Positions 49,964-62,720 of a DNA stretch of 64,000 bases are shown piece after piece. The position numbers and the translations under genes are program-made. The stretch comes from Engraulis encrasicolus. Lineage: Eukaryota; Chordata; Actinopteri; Clupeiformes; Engraulidae. The stretch is taken from positions 27,495,201-27,559,200 of the forward strand of contig NC_085868.1 of the NCBI RefSeq assembly GCF_034702125.1, read 5' to 3'. Position 1 is the stretch's first letter, and every line of letters starts with the position of its first letter. The notes below the pieces were generated by a model that saw only the letters and a list, made by a program, of their open reading frames with translations, had not been told where the DNA came from and ran no database searches.

Positions 49964-50392
49964 CGGGGATAGAGGTGCTGTTGACTCTCAAACAGTGGCG
50001 CATCAGAGGATGAAACGAGTTTTATTACCGAAACTCCAATTTGAGCCATCCATCTGTATCATAACATATCCGGCTTTATACGGTGTCTACCTCGTCATAT
50101 GAGACTCACTTATATTGCTGATTCAGGCATTCCTATGTACAGTATGCTACTTCCTTCCTGGTGGTGGACCAACCAGTCAGTGAGTGTATATATACCATAG
50201 CTACTGTCATCCTGAGCTATGGCTGAAATAGGATAGGATAGCACACTGGATATGGATCCGACCACCAGATTTCCGAAACCGAGTGTGTTTGGGATCGTGT
50301 TTCACTGCGTGGTGTGGAGCAGAAGATGGTGGCGGCGGGGGCCACTGCATAATTAATCACGCACGCTGCCCCCGCAGGCCTGGACCTGAATT
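49964..50392. other. No gene recognised
   Basis: Unremarkable single-copy-looking sequence. Confidence 0.55.
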
Positions 50393-50394
50393 GA

Positions 50395-50425
<31 letters not shown>

Positions 50426-50433
50426 AGAGAAGA

Positions 50434-50504
<71 letters not shown>

Positions 50505-50545
50505 GGAGTGAGAGAGAGAGATGGAGGGAGAGGGAGAGTGAGAGA
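50393..50545. repeat. (GA)n imperfect microsatellite
   Basis: GA repeats with AAGAG and GGGAG interruptions. Confidence 0.98.
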
Positions 50546-50773
50546 GACGCTGTTAAAGGCTCCCGTTGTTAAAGTGTCCTTCTGCTTTCATTAACCTCCA
50601 GCGACCTTGCCAATCTGCCGCGCGAGTTGGGATATATTCGTTAGATTGTAATCTGGAGATTACCAGAATTGAGAGTATATAGATGAGATCGCTCATTGGC
50701 CTCTCTGGAAATGTATTGCAACAACTTGCATAGGCTAATGGAATGGCTGCACTGGACAGAACCTTTCAATGAA

Positions 50774-50930
<157 letters not shown>

Positions 50931-51310
50931 GTGTGTGCCCTCTGATGTTCAGAATAAACACAAGAGGAAGCAAACAATTAGTCGAGCATACAGCTTCCTC
51001 ATTTGCAATTAGACTCAAGATGTTAGCTAGCTACGCTCAATCTACTGTATATGCAGGAGTACATACACTACTCACATTCAAATCTACACCACATCATCAG
51101 CAATAACATCATCAACAACCTCATCCACATCAACAACAGCAACAAAAACAAAAACACAATCATGGACTTCCTGCAGCGCGCCTGTGTGCTCCTCCAGCCC
51201 TTAATTGGTGCGATGGTGTAATATATGCCAAGTTATCTGGGCTTTACTCAAGCGCTCTCAGCATATGGCTCATTTCTCCCTATTAATTATTAACCGGGGA
51301 AGAATAGAGT

Positions 51311-51519
<209 letters not shown>

Positions 51520-51754
51520 CCTTTCCTCCTCCCACGAGGGTATAGTGGGATGCATTCTGCTTTCCTCTTCCTCTTCTTCCACCTCCTCTTCTTCTCCCCA
51601 TCCTCCTCTTCCATCACTGATCCAGATAGGAGGCTGATAAAACGTTTGCTGTATAGATTGTATTGACCGGAGAGGATGCCGATGGCACCCATTGTGAGAG
51701 CCTGGCAGGCACGTTTACATTGCTTAGCGGTATCATTGTTGTTTTCAGACCTGC

Positions 51755-51912
51755 TGACAAGGGGGGACAAAGGGGTGAGTTGAGCCGGGCCCATGGAGTA
51801 GGGAGGCCCAGAATTTGGTCACCATTACATAAAATGCATTGAATGGGGGGGGGGGGGGTTCCTTCAGATGATTTTGTCCCAGGCCTAGGTAAAGCTGTCA
51901 GCTGCCCTGGTC
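51755..51912. repeat. 'GGACAAAGTC' family element (inverted)
   Basis: GGGACAAAGGGGTGAGTTGA at the left and gattttgtcccaggcctagg then taaagctgtcagctgccctg at the right; contains a poly-G run. Confidence 0.55.
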
Positions 51913-52189
51913 ATGTTCTGTGCTCCCTCGCGGTGAGAGGTTTTGGTTAAAAGCAGCAGGCTGTCATGTGTCATGTTAGGATGGGATGTGCTTTAATGTC
52001 AGAGTTTACAGGAAAAGCAGATGCTGTTGTTCACAAGAGAGACAGTTAATATCCCTGGCTTGGGCTTGGAGCGACTAATGGTTAAAGGAAAAAAAAATAC
52101 AGCGTGTCCTGGCCTGCTTGATTCCCTATTGAAAAAAAGACTAGTCTAAAGACTAAAGAATAGTCTGGCTTGAATTTGTGCCTAATTGT

Positions 52190-52400
52190 TGTACTACGAT
52201 CCCCAAGATCCCTCCCTTTTTATTTTTTATTTATTTTATATATTTTTTCCCTCCCTGACTATTACATGTGTGTGATATGTGTCTTTAAATTTCCATGTTG
52301 GCATTATGTGCATTTATGTAAGCTACTTGACGCCTGAATTTCCCCTCGGGAATCAATGAAGTTGCTCTACTACTCTACTGTACTCTACTCTACTACTCTA
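52190..52400 (+). mobile_element. LINE (L2-like) 3' tail
   Basis: CCTGAATTTCCCCTCGGGAA, then TCAATGAAGT, and a (CTACT)n end match the known 3' terminus of fish L2-type LINEs, where the tail is a short tandem repeat. No coding part remains. Confidence 0.65.
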
Positions 52401-52996
52401 CAGTTCCTTCGCCACTCTTCAGACAGACTGGAAGGTTGAAAATGTTCACGTTTTTTTTCCAGTTGCAACCCGGCTGACTACAGAACACAGCTATGCAAGG
52501 ACAGAGGAAGTGAGTAGGTGTGGGTCTGTAAACGCAGCAGCAGTGACTCCTAACATTTATCCCAACAACTCCCTAGACGTCACGGAAACTCACTTTTGAA
52601 AACGAACGCTGAATTAACTCTGCATGGCCCCTGAGGACGTTCAGGCTTTCAGGGTTAGCAAAAGAAAAGAAAACCTCCACTCTTTAACTTAATTGCCACA
52701 CCATTGTTCGGCTATCCCGTGCAGAAATAACAAGGGAGGGAGGGTGGGGCTTAAGTTTTTCAAATGAAATGTAATATAGTGACTGTGTGCAAACAATGAG
52801 GTCAGTGGGTGCTTGGTGGGTACTGGCTCCATTCAGGGGACTTGTGTCACGCCTGGCCCTTTGTATTGTATGGGATGGAACAATGGGGGGAGCGGGAAGC
52901 GAGCGTGTGCCTGTGCCTGCCCTGACTGGCCATGCTCTGCTCTTTCTCTCTCTCTTTAGTTTGCTCTTTCTTTCTCATTTCTCTCTTTCTCCCCCC

Positions 52997-53291
<295 letters not shown>

Positions 53292-53529
53292 GTTTCTCTT
53301 TGAGAGTTGGCAAAGAGCCAGCAGCTTTGATCCCCCTGTCAATGGCAGGGGGTGTGGGTGGAGGGGGGGCTGTACGTATAGACCATGGGCTTTTTAAATG
53401 CTCCATTGTATAGCTCTGCTTCGCAGTGCCTGTTGAGCACACCCTATAGATATGTGTGTGCGCATATGTGTGTTAGTAGGTCTGTTACTGTGCACGTTTG
53501 TCTCTCCACCTCTTTCCCCCTCTCTTACA

Positions 53530-53625
53530 GACAGGCACATGTGCATACACACACAAATACACACAAACACACACATACACACACACAGACACACACACAC
53601 ACTCACACACACACACACACACATG

Positions 53626-53708
<83 letters not shown>
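53530..53708. repeat. (CA)n-(CT)n compound microsatellite
   Basis: CA to about 53624, then CT at 53629-53708. Confidence 0.99.
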
Positions 53709-53710
<2 letters not shown>

Positions 53711-54307
53711 AGTCTGTGCCAAAATGTGCCGATATGATATCTGTATGTAAGTGAGGTCATCCTATCCGGTATCAACCACTGATATGGGAGGCAGACATTC
53801 TACCTACATTCGACACCTACCATGCTAAGCTAGTAGCATCTGAATGAGGCGTCATGCCAGGAGAGAGGTTTAAAAATGTTCCACATCGATCTCTGCTAAC
53901 TGGAATCCATCACATGTGCTGATGAGTGTGTGTTGTGTATTTATCTATTTGCATATGTAAGGTGTTCCCGCACAGTTCGTCCACCTCAAAACCGCGAACT
54001 GGCCACCTTAGTCAACGCATCGGTTCGGGAATGGGAGGCACAGCACGATACCACTGAGCTGAAGGACCAGTCCAATGCTACCGCTACTGTATGAGGCTTC
54101 GGGATGGAGGTTTACTAAGGTTCCACGCCACACTCTGCTAGTTGTCCTCCATTACACTCACACCCCTAAACCTCACTCCCATCCCGGGTCAACGGCACTA
54201 GTGTAACTGAGGTGTTCCTGCACAGTTTGTTCATCTCGGGGCCACAAACTTGCCACCTCCTTGTCAACACATCGGTTTGGGTATGGGAGGCATAGCACGA
54301 TATCGCT

Positions 54308-54534
54308 GAGCTAAAGGGGGACCCACTAGTTTGACGCCCTTTCGGTACCGTCACATGGTAATAAAACATTTCAAACAAGCAATTTAGGGTTAGGGTTAGG
54401 TTTAGGGTTAAGGTTAGGGTTAGGGTTAGGGTTAGGTTTAGGTTTAGGGTTAGGTTTAGGTTTAGGTTTAGGTTCATGTTTAGGGTCAGCGTAAGTACCG
54501 AAAGGGCGTCGAATTAGTGAGTCCCGAGCTAAAG
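54308..54534. mobile_element. 209-bp transposon-like element carrying a telomere-like array
   Basis: Terminal inverted repeats of 31 bases (54318-54348 and 54525-54495, 28 of 31 identical) contain the shared block GACGCCCTTTCGGTAC. GAGCTAAAG is exactly duplicated at 54308-54316 and 54526-54534. Copy 1 of the surrounding duplication shows the uninterrupted site GAGCTGAAGGACCAGTCC at 54056-54073. The interior is mostly TTAGGG/TTTAGG repeats. A nine-base duplication would suit Mutator-like elements; no coding capacity. Confidence 0.88.
54386..54486 (+). repeat. Interstitial telomere-like (TTAGGG)n/(TTTAGG)n array
   Basis: About 100 bases of TTAGGG with TTTAGG and TTAAGG variants, all in the same orientation, lying wholly between the inverted repeats of the 54317-54525 element. 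Confidence 0.95.
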
Positions 54535-54860
54535 AACCAGTCCGATAACCCAATGCTACCGATACTGTATGAGGCTTCGGGAGGGAGGTTTATTAACGTT
54601 CCACGCCACACTCTGCTAGTTGGCCTCCGTTACACACATAGGCTGTCTGAAACCTACTGACAAGACCTGATGTGAACCCTAGTGTTACTTTAAAATCACG
54701 TCAGACAATCTGATTAGGTACATCCACCTGCTTTACAGTAATCGCATCCTTTACCACTGAGGCACACCTCACCTAATCAAGCGTGCTCAAGCACACACAT
54801 CCACACATACACACAAGCACGCTCGCAGGTAGGCAGGCCGACAGGCCCACACTCGCACTT

Positions 54861-54943
<83 letters not shown>
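54861..54943. repeat. (CA)n microsatellite
   Basis: About 41 CA units. Confidence 0.99.
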
Positions 54944-54945
<2 letters not shown>

Positions 54946-55174
54946 GTGTGGCTATGGTGTCCTCATCCATGCCTCTGCCTTAATCGGAGCAGGAAGGAGT
55001 GGATTACAATTTGTTGGCCAATTAGACTAACAATAGCCACAGACGTGGCACCGTGCCCAGGCTATAAAAGTTCTGGACAGCCTTTACAATGGAACCACAC
55101 GTGGGTTGCCAAGCAACGAGGCTAACAAAGATATCCAGTAGGTATGACACTCCTCTGCCCTTTTGTGTTGTGTG

Positions 55175-55177
<3 letters not shown>

Positions 55178-55256
<79 letters not shown>
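55178..55256. repeat. (GA)n microsatellite
   Basis: About 39 GA units. Confidence 0.99.
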
Positions 55257-55259
<3 letters not shown>

Positions 55260-55497
55260 GGGGGAGTTGACTTTTGAAATAGGTTTTATTACACATTCAT
55301 AAAAGCAAATGGAAATCTAGATTCAGAAAAAGCACTGTAAAGAAAATAAAATCATTACAATTTTAAGAGAGAGTGGGGGGGTGGGGGAGAGAAAGAGAGG
55401 GGGGGGGGGTTTGCAGGTCAAATATGTTGTGGGGAAACTATCCTACGCAGAAAATAGGCCTAGTTTTGCCCAGTGTGTTGGTTTAGCGGCATACAAC

Positions 55498-55689
55498 AGA
55501 GTTGCCAACTGTCCCTTGAAATACGGAAACGTCCCGTAGATAAAAGTATGGCTTCCGTATTGAGCTGAAATGGGACACGGGACGTTAAAATGCAGGAAAT
55601 TACACATGAGAAATGCCAAATTTTCTGACCCCCAGACCCCTGCCATGATGAAGTGTCCATTATTTTTTCTATTGACAGTTGACAACCCT
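55498..55689. mobile_element. MITE with AGAGTTGCCAACTGTC ends
   Basis: AGAGTTGCCAACTGTC at the left and GACAGTTGACAACCCT at the right agree at 13 of 16. About 192 bases, non-coding. Confidence 0.7.
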
Positions 55690-55846
55690 ATTATTGTATG
55701 TTTTGAATCTGAGTGGTTGGAGTGACAACACACATGTGCTTCTCTATTATAAGTAGTTGAACAGTTTGAACTGCTTTCATTGCTTAGCCTACTGGTAACT
55801 GGTAACTGCCAGGTTCTGGTAACTGGTTGAATGCTAAGGGGTCTTA

Positions 55847-56552
55847 CACACCAGGGCGGTAAAGCGGCACGGAACGGCCGCGTTTTTTACCGGCGTCTGT
55901 GAAAATACATTGAAACATATCTGTCCTTACACACCAATCGGCGGTAGTCGAGCCTCAGCGGCGCGGGAGCCGGCTGCATTTGGAAAATAGAACTCGAGCG
56001 TATTTTTCACGCCGGTGACCGGCGGTGTCTCATTCAAATGAATGGCAAAGTAGCATGCTAGCTTTGGCTGTGAGGGGGTTTTGAACAGGACTGGCTGCGC
56101 ATGCCGACGCTGTCAGTGTGCAAGGCAGAGAAAAACACACCAGCCGAAACTTAGCAGAAAGACTGCGTTCGTCCCGCGACCGTTCCGTTCCGTTTTGGTA
56201 TGTTTTGCCCCTAAGGCTGTTTACACACTAGGGCGGTAAATCATTGCGTGACGGAATCGATTTTTACCGGTGTTGGTGAAAATACATGGAAACATACAGT
56301 ATCTGTCCTTACACACCAACCGGCGGTAGCTCCGCGGCGTGCTACATTTGGAAAATAGAACTCGAGTGTATTTTTCACGCCGGCGACCGGCGTAGCAAGC
56401 TAGCTTTGGCTGTGGGGGGGGGTTTTGAACTGGACTGGCTGTGCACGTCGACGCTGTCAGTGTGAAAGGCAGAGTAGAACACACCGGCCAAAACTAAGCT
56501 GAAAGACCTGGTTCATCTCGCTTCGGATCGGTTTCGCCTTGATATGTCTAAA
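55847..56552. mobile_element. Two adjoining 'ACCGGCGGTAG' family MITEs
   Basis: The first runs about 55836-56213, the second about 56213-56552. Each starts near TTACACACYAGGGCGGTAAA and ends near CGTTTCGC or GGTTTCGCC-type sequence, with the shared interior of 47932-48305. They abut at CCTAAGGC. Confidence 0.65.
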
Positions 56553-57240
56553 GCCTAACTGTCTACAGCTTCACCAATGGTGCAATGGCAGATTATGCTT
56601 TTTATGCTGAAGACTCTCAATGTAACAACCAAGATAAATGTCACCATTGAGACAAAGTCGGATCAACTCCAGTCTCCAGTCAATGTTTTTTGCCTCTGTG
56701 GTAAAAATGTAGCCTCGTGCACCATCCTACGTACTTCCGCCAAGAGACTTGGCTCTGCACTACATGAATACGAAATTAAATGGTAGTATTATGGGATGGT
56801 CAGGACCAGGCTTGTAAAAATGCTAATGATGACCAAGTCTAGGCCTACCCAAAACACCTTGCATTAGCGATGTATTTGTGATGTTGAGTGTTTTCCGCAA
56901 AGAGTGAATAGTTAACGGACCCCTGTGCAGTAAGAGGCTACGTCTCAATGAGTGTGTCTTTTTCATAATTTTATTTAAATTTTTACCTGAACTCCTTTTA
57001 TTCAGAGCTCCAGTCATATAAAGGAGCATGGCAGCTCATGCATCTTAGAGCCTTACGTCACATTCAGGACTCATATTTTTATTCATCACCAGCCGAAATG
57101 GCTAGTAGACGTTAATCTAGCCAAACACACCGCACTAAAGGGTTAAAGGTCTTGTCTACCAGCCGAACTAGTAGTAGGGAATGGATCGCACTCAATTTTT
57201 CTTCTTTCTTGTGGTTTTATTTTATTTTATCTTTGCAGGG
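56553..57240. other. No gene recognised
   Basis: Contains repeated phrases (ctggtcattaccat, agagtgaatag) also found near 28.9 and 62.2 kb, so it is probably repeat-derived. Confidence 0.55.
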
Positions 57241-57247
57241 ACTGACA

Positions 57248-57287
57248 TGACAGACGTTTCGGCTGCACAGAGCCTTCTTCAGTGTCA
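57248..57287 (-). other. Hammerhead-ribozyme-like motif (best copy)
   Basis: On the minus strand: TGACA (57287-57283), CTGAAGA (57282-57276), one A, a GGCT/AGCC hairpin with loop CTGTGC, GAAACGTC (57260-57253), TGTCA (57252-57248). The first and last blocks form a perfect 5-bp stem. The order matches a type I hammerhead with a GUC cleavage triplet and a minimal stem III. The extra A before stem II is non-canonical. Activity is not shown. Confidence 0.5.
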
Positions 57288-57459
57288 CCCAGCCGAACCA
57301 GCCGAACTGCAATTTCACCAGCATTTGGCCGGTTGGCTGGTGTTCATTTAGAGCCCTGGTCACATATTTCTTTCAAAAGAAACCCCTATTATGAGCCATT
57401 CCCCCTTATCCATTGTCTCTTGCAAGGTTAGGGTAGGAGGTGAGTGGTTAGATACCACC

Positions 57460-57775
57460 ATTCAGACATACCGCCATACCGCCATTGGAGTTTTATTGCT
57501 GGAACCATTTTTCCAGCTTGCAGGAACTGTTCAAAGATCTCAGACCCTACCTTTAAGGGCATTTGGACCGTGACAAAATTATACACTAATCCTGTAAATT
57601 GCGCTGTCATTCTCTCCACTTTCCGCTTGTGTCGCAACATTGTTGCAAATGTCAATAGAGTTAGAGCGTTGTTCACGCGCCTTTAAGTACTTGCAACAAT
57701 GTTTAAATGACTCGGAATGGCTCGGAATGGCAATCAAATACTGTCGGAATGGCGGTATGTCGGAATGGCGGTTGC
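57460..57775. mobile_element. MITE with (GACATACCGCCAT) ends
   Basis: GACATACCGCCATACCGCCA at the left, and at the right GGAATGGCGG, then TATGTCGGAATGGCGG, in inverted orientation. No coding content. Confidence 0.6.
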
Positions 57776-58077
57776 CCCCCGAGGTGAGTGTGGGTGGGGT
57801 GTATATAGCGCTGGGTACGGTAGAATGTGCTGAGCGTTTGTTGTTAGGCATCCTGAAGTGTGCCATGAATGAGCCGAGTCCAGCCGAGCCACATAAAAGG
57901 ATAACAAAAGCCATGCAGGTGGCAGAACAGACTGGGTGGAGGAAGGAAGAAAAGCCCCAAGCAAGCAGACAGACAGGCAAGTCAACACACCCCATGACAG
58001 GTTTTGTGTTGGGCTGGCTCTTTCCAAAAAGGGACCCCACTCTCCCTGCAAGGGGAGGGCCGATGGATGTAGGGAAT

Positions 58078-58230
58078 CCGACTGGGGGACAAAGGGGTCA
58101 GTTGTCCCGGGCCCCGGGGGAGAGGGGGGGGGGGCAGAATTGGGTCCCCATTACACTATGTATTGAGGGAGGACTTTCATTTGACTTTGTCTCGGTCCCA
58201 GCCAAAGCTGTCAGTGGTCCTCGGTGGGTG
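58078..58230. repeat. 'GGACAAAGTC' family element (inverted)
   Basis: gggggacaaaggggtcagtt at the left and tttgtctcggtcccagccaa then agctgtcagtgg at the right. Confidence 0.55.
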
Positions 58231-58421
58231 GGTGGGTTGTGTAGGTGTAGGGGTGGGGTGCCCCCGTGGACCCTTTTACACCCAGTACGGATCCTGCTGA
58301 ATCAGGTCCCTATTCGTTACACACTTTATAGCCACTAACGGACTCTTTTCTGTCTTTTGCCCATGTTTGGATTTTTTTCCTGACACGCCCATCCTGTTCT
58401 CTGTCTCTGTCTCTCTCTCTA

Positions 58422-58544
<123 letters not shown>

Positions 58545-59320
58545 TGTTCTTGCCTGTGCTGTGCTGTCTCTTTCATGCTCTGCTGTTGACCCCTTGGCTT
58601 TGTGTCTGTTTGACCTGACAGACAGCGGGTCATCTCTGCATTGTAAACACTGAAGTGTGATTCATTGGCTACACCATGCTCAAAGCAATGCCAAATTAGA
58701 CAAAAATGCAAAATTAACTTTGAGATAATCAATAGACTAAAACTGAAGGCATGATGGTAGACAAAGAGAGCCATATAGCTGAACTACATTTTCAGTGATA
58801 ATATATGGATTCAGTAAATCTGTTTAAATTCTGCAATCTGTAAGTTCATTTTAGACCAAAAAAGCTGGTACACTACCATTTGTTAAAATTCATAGATGAC
58901 ACTTTAGCTTAACCCATCCATGTGATTGATATTCCAGATCCGGGGGGGATCCATGTCACAATAAAAAACAAAAGAACACAGTATACAGTTAATGTGTTAC
59001 GATTACACGTAATATATTTTTTTTTGATTGTCATCATCTGAACCACATTCCCAAATGTCCCTCTAAGTTTACAGCTTCAAACTGTCACAGGAATCACATT
59101 TGTGAGGTAATAATGTTCAAAAGAATCCAAATTGTCATGCTGTTTGTGTGACGGCAGTTGTCAGTGGCTTCAAAAGAGTCTGGTGATTACTGAGCAGGCT
59201 GTCGTCAGTGTCAGTATGTGTGTTACTGGAGCACTGTGTGTCAGTCCGCATGCATGCTGTGTCTGACCGAGAGGTTGTTACCCTCCTGTCTCCTATACTG
59301 CGTCCACCACCCCACGCATG
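58545..59320. other. No gene recognised
   Basis: AT-rich sequence; nothing identifiable. Confidence 0.55.
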
Positions 59321-59322
59321 CA

Positions 59323-59600
<278 letters not shown>

Positions 59601-60259
59601 TTTCTTTCTTTCCTGTGAATTCTTCTTCCCATTATGACTTAAAATCAAATGGAATTAGAAACCGGATAATACAATACTTTTTGGCCTTAACAACCCAAAG
59701 TCTTTTGCAATTTCTTTATAAACTACACCCCTGCCTTTATAACATTGGCTACATGGGCGTTTCTATGCCTTATTCTAAGTGCTATTTAATCCTTTCAAGG
59801 TTAGTTTTCTCAACCTCTTTCAATATTTCAGCTTTTGGCCTTGTGCTCTGGTGTACTAATTTTAGCAGATGTATGCCTAGCCATTTTAGCAGTTTGGCTT
59901 TTATTGAACATGTTTGTTTATCCTCTGAAACACTTGTACAAGTGCTTCTTAAAAGAGGCTATGATTATGATTAATACTACATGCTATTAGCAAGTGCTAT
60001 TAAGTCTTTTTCAATGTTTTTTTATTTATTTCTTTTTACCAGAGAGCTTCTCTTAATTGGATGTGCTTTTCTCCGGAAGCAAACACCACAAGTATCCAGC
60101 TCTCTGTTCATGCAATCAAAGCTAATTAATGACATTAAGAGTGAATGAAATCGGCTTAATTGGTTGAAGGGAAAGCATGTCGTGGGAATGTGTTTGTGGG
60201 TGGCTATGAGTGGGTGGGGGATGTAATTGAGTAAAGATAGCTCAGCATCCTACATGCCG

Positions 60260-60267
60260 GAGAGAGA

Positions 60268-60356
<89 letters not shown>
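60260..60356. repeat. (GA)n microsatellite
   Basis: About 48 GA units, then CAGA variants to 60400. Confidence 0.99.
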
Positions 60357-60358
<2 letters not shown>

Positions 60359-60984
60359 GGGACAGACAGACAGAAAGACAGACAGACAGGCAGGCAGGCA
60401 GCCTACACAGACCTCTGTCTTCCACTGTATCGCATCCAGAGAGAGAGAGAGAGAGAACTGTAAACCTGGTCTTTTGCTGAACTACAGTACATCTTCGCTG
60501 CCTCTCTAGCATATATACTTTGACACATAGCCTACAGTAACTAGGTTCTTTAAAATGCAAAGCTGTCTGTGAGGTACCCCCACCCCGTCCACAGAGCCAC
60601 ATCTTGTCACAGAATGTTTTCCACCTGGACAGAATGGACTCCTTGGAAACTGAATTATGACGCAATTGCAGCAGTCCGGTGAGAGAGACAGATTAATTCT
60701 GAAGCCTCTCCGCCAGCTGCTGTGCTTTGGCAGATAACTGAAAAAGTTTTTACACTTGAAAAAAAAACTTTACTTTAACTTGCCAAAAATGTCCATTGAG
60801 GAATCTGCTTCATGGACAGAACTTTATTTTGTGAAGAAAATAGATATATAAAAATGTTTTTCAGGTTAGAAAAAAATGAGTCTTTCGCCTTATTGTACCA
60901 ATTAACATGAAGTGACATAAGCGTATCATATGCTTGAAATGTTTAAGAACACCACAGTCTGAAAGTCGGGTTAAATAAGGTAAC

Positions 60985-61300
60985 ACCATATTTGAAGGGT
61001 GCCATGTAAACAGCATAAGAATTACATGACACAACAGGGTCATTACTGTGATGATACATTGTAGACATATATGACCGTTGTCATAATGTGCCATTTTGTT
61101 TCTGGAAGCTTTCAAATTTCTGAGTAGAAAATTCACATTTCACATGTTGGAGTGGAAAATGAAACACCATCTAACTGTAATTTGAAGAGGTCTTCATAAG
61201 GATGACATGCAACCAGCATAAGAATGATATGACACGTCGGGAACATTAAGAATGTTTATGACAGCTGTTATCATGATCATGATGTGTCATTCGGCATTTG
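60985..61300. repeat. Diverged two-unit repeat of about 195 bp
   Basis: ttgaagggtgccatgtaaacagcataagaat-type sequence near 60990 recurs as ttgaagaggtcttcataagg then atgacatgcaaccagcataa near 61182. Probable old transposon remnant. Confidence 0.55.
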
Positions 61301-61602
61301 GAATGTTGGAGTCTGTACCATGGGCAAATAGTTATCAACGAAACATTGCTAGAACAATTAGCACTATAGGACATGCACCAACCCAGCGCCATGTAACAGA
61401 CTAAAAATCCTCTTCCCAGTGTAAGTATGTATGCTTGTCCTCTGCAGCCTCAGTGCCCTTTTCCCCCATTCTCCTCCAGCGTGTGACCGAGGCTGCCCTA
61501 CTAAAATGACCAGGACTCACTGTGAGTGAGTCTGTGAGTGTGAGTGCCACACGTGCTTGATGGCTCAATGCCTGGCTGCCTGGCTGGCTAGCTGGCTGGC
61601 TG

Positions 61603-61946
61603 CAGGACCACTGGCAGCTTTGGCTGGGCCCGGGACAAAGCCATCTGAACACCCAATTCTGGGCCCTCTCTTTCTCCCTGGGCCCAGGACAACTGACCCC
61701 TTTGTCCCCCTTGTCTACTACCCTGGCTGGCTGATTGGCTGGAGGCTAAGATGAGATCAGGGTGACAGCTGAAGCGTACTGTACTGTATAGCCTTGACCA
61801 GGGACAACGGTGACAAAGGGGTCAATTGTTCCGGGCCCAGGGAAAAGGGTGGCCCAGAATTGGGTCAATATTGAATTATATGTATTGGGGGTGGGGGGCT
61901 TTCAGTTGACTTTGTCCTGGCCCTGGGCCAAAGCTGTCAATAGCCA
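61603..61946. repeat. Two opposed 'GGACAAAGTC' family elements
   Basis: Forward copy 61603-61725 (ggcagctttggctgggcccg ... gacccctttgtccccctt) and reversed copy 61798-61946 (CAGGGACAACGG ... ccaaagctgtcaat), 73 bases apart. Confidence 0.6.
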
Positions 61947-62255
61947 TGTCTACTTTACTGTATAGCCCTGACACTCACTACTGTACGCTGGCCAGTCAGA
62001 GGGCCAAATGTTGGAAATGGTTAGTCTGCAGCACAGTACTCCAAACATGTACACTTAATATCTTTAAACGCTTTGTGCAGAGCTTTATAGCCTTACTGTC
62101 CCCAAAATTGTAATGACCAAGTCTTAATCTGTTACATCTGGCTCTCTGTTATTTCATAGTCAATGTTGTTATGATGTTGTTGAGTATTTTCTGCAAAGAG
62201 TGAATAGGCCCGTTCACTTGCCCATCTGCAATACGAGGCTACTTAAAACATAGGC

Positions 62256-62310
62256 CTACAATGTTTCGATCCCTTTGGGCTTGATGAAGAGCAAGGGGAT
62301 CAAAACGTTA
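62256..62310. repeat. Inverted repeat related to the hammerhead-like motif family
   Basis: GATCCCTT (62268-62275) pairs with AAGGGGATC (62293-62301), flanked by TGTTTC and AAAACGTT. The core CTGATGA is mutated to TTGATGA. Confidence 0.5.
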
Positions 62311-62559
62311 GTTGTATGTTTTAATAGTTTATACTGTATTTTACTGTATTATAGGCTACTGTATTTTTATGAACAAACTATAGGACAGGCCAATTGTTTC
62401 TTATTGTTTGCTACTAGCACCTACAAAGTTACACGCAAAGCACCAATTGACATATTAGTACAAGTAATTTGGATGACACATAGGCCTATTATAACCTGGT
62501 TCTCACAAGCTCACAAAGATGCACAAAGCACTAAGGGTCTGCTATTATTTCCAGGGATG

Positions 62560-62720
62560 TATTTTCAGGGAACTTAGTGAAGGTGGGGTCTGTAAAGGTG
62601 GCCGGCTTCAATGCAGGCCTAAAATGCAGGAAGAAATCCTGAATTGTGTTTATTGTACGGCCCTTGGAGGACTAATTCAAATTTGAAGTGGCCCCTCAAA
62701 TGGGTTCCTCAGCTCTGGTT
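62560..62720. mobile_element. CAGGGGTGGGGA-family MITE, 3' fragment
   Basis: Matches the right half of the 27418 copy (gcaggcctaaaatgcagg, acggcccttggaggac), but the end is eroded to GGTTCCTCAGCTCTGG. Confidence 0.65.

Larger units (their letters stand above)
53961..54640. repeat. Tandem duplication (about 250-bp unit), second copy split by a transposon
   Basis: Copy 1 (53961-54210) and copy 2 (54211-54316 plus 54526-54640) share ggtgttcc(c/t)gcacagtt, gggaggca(c/t)agcacgata and ccacgccacactctgctagtt. The minus strand has a tRNA-A-box-like CAGCTCAGTGGTATCG, so the unit may derive from a SINE. Confidence 0.8.

Noticed and set aside
54386..54486. Chromosome end or telomere-fusion site
   Set aside because: The array is only about 100 bases, degenerate, flanked on both sides by matching duplicated host sequence, and contained in a transposon-like element.
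57640..58338. 232-codon plus-strand frame
   Set aside because: Made of two repeat families ('CCGCCAT' MITE and 'GGACAAAGTC' element); not coding-like.
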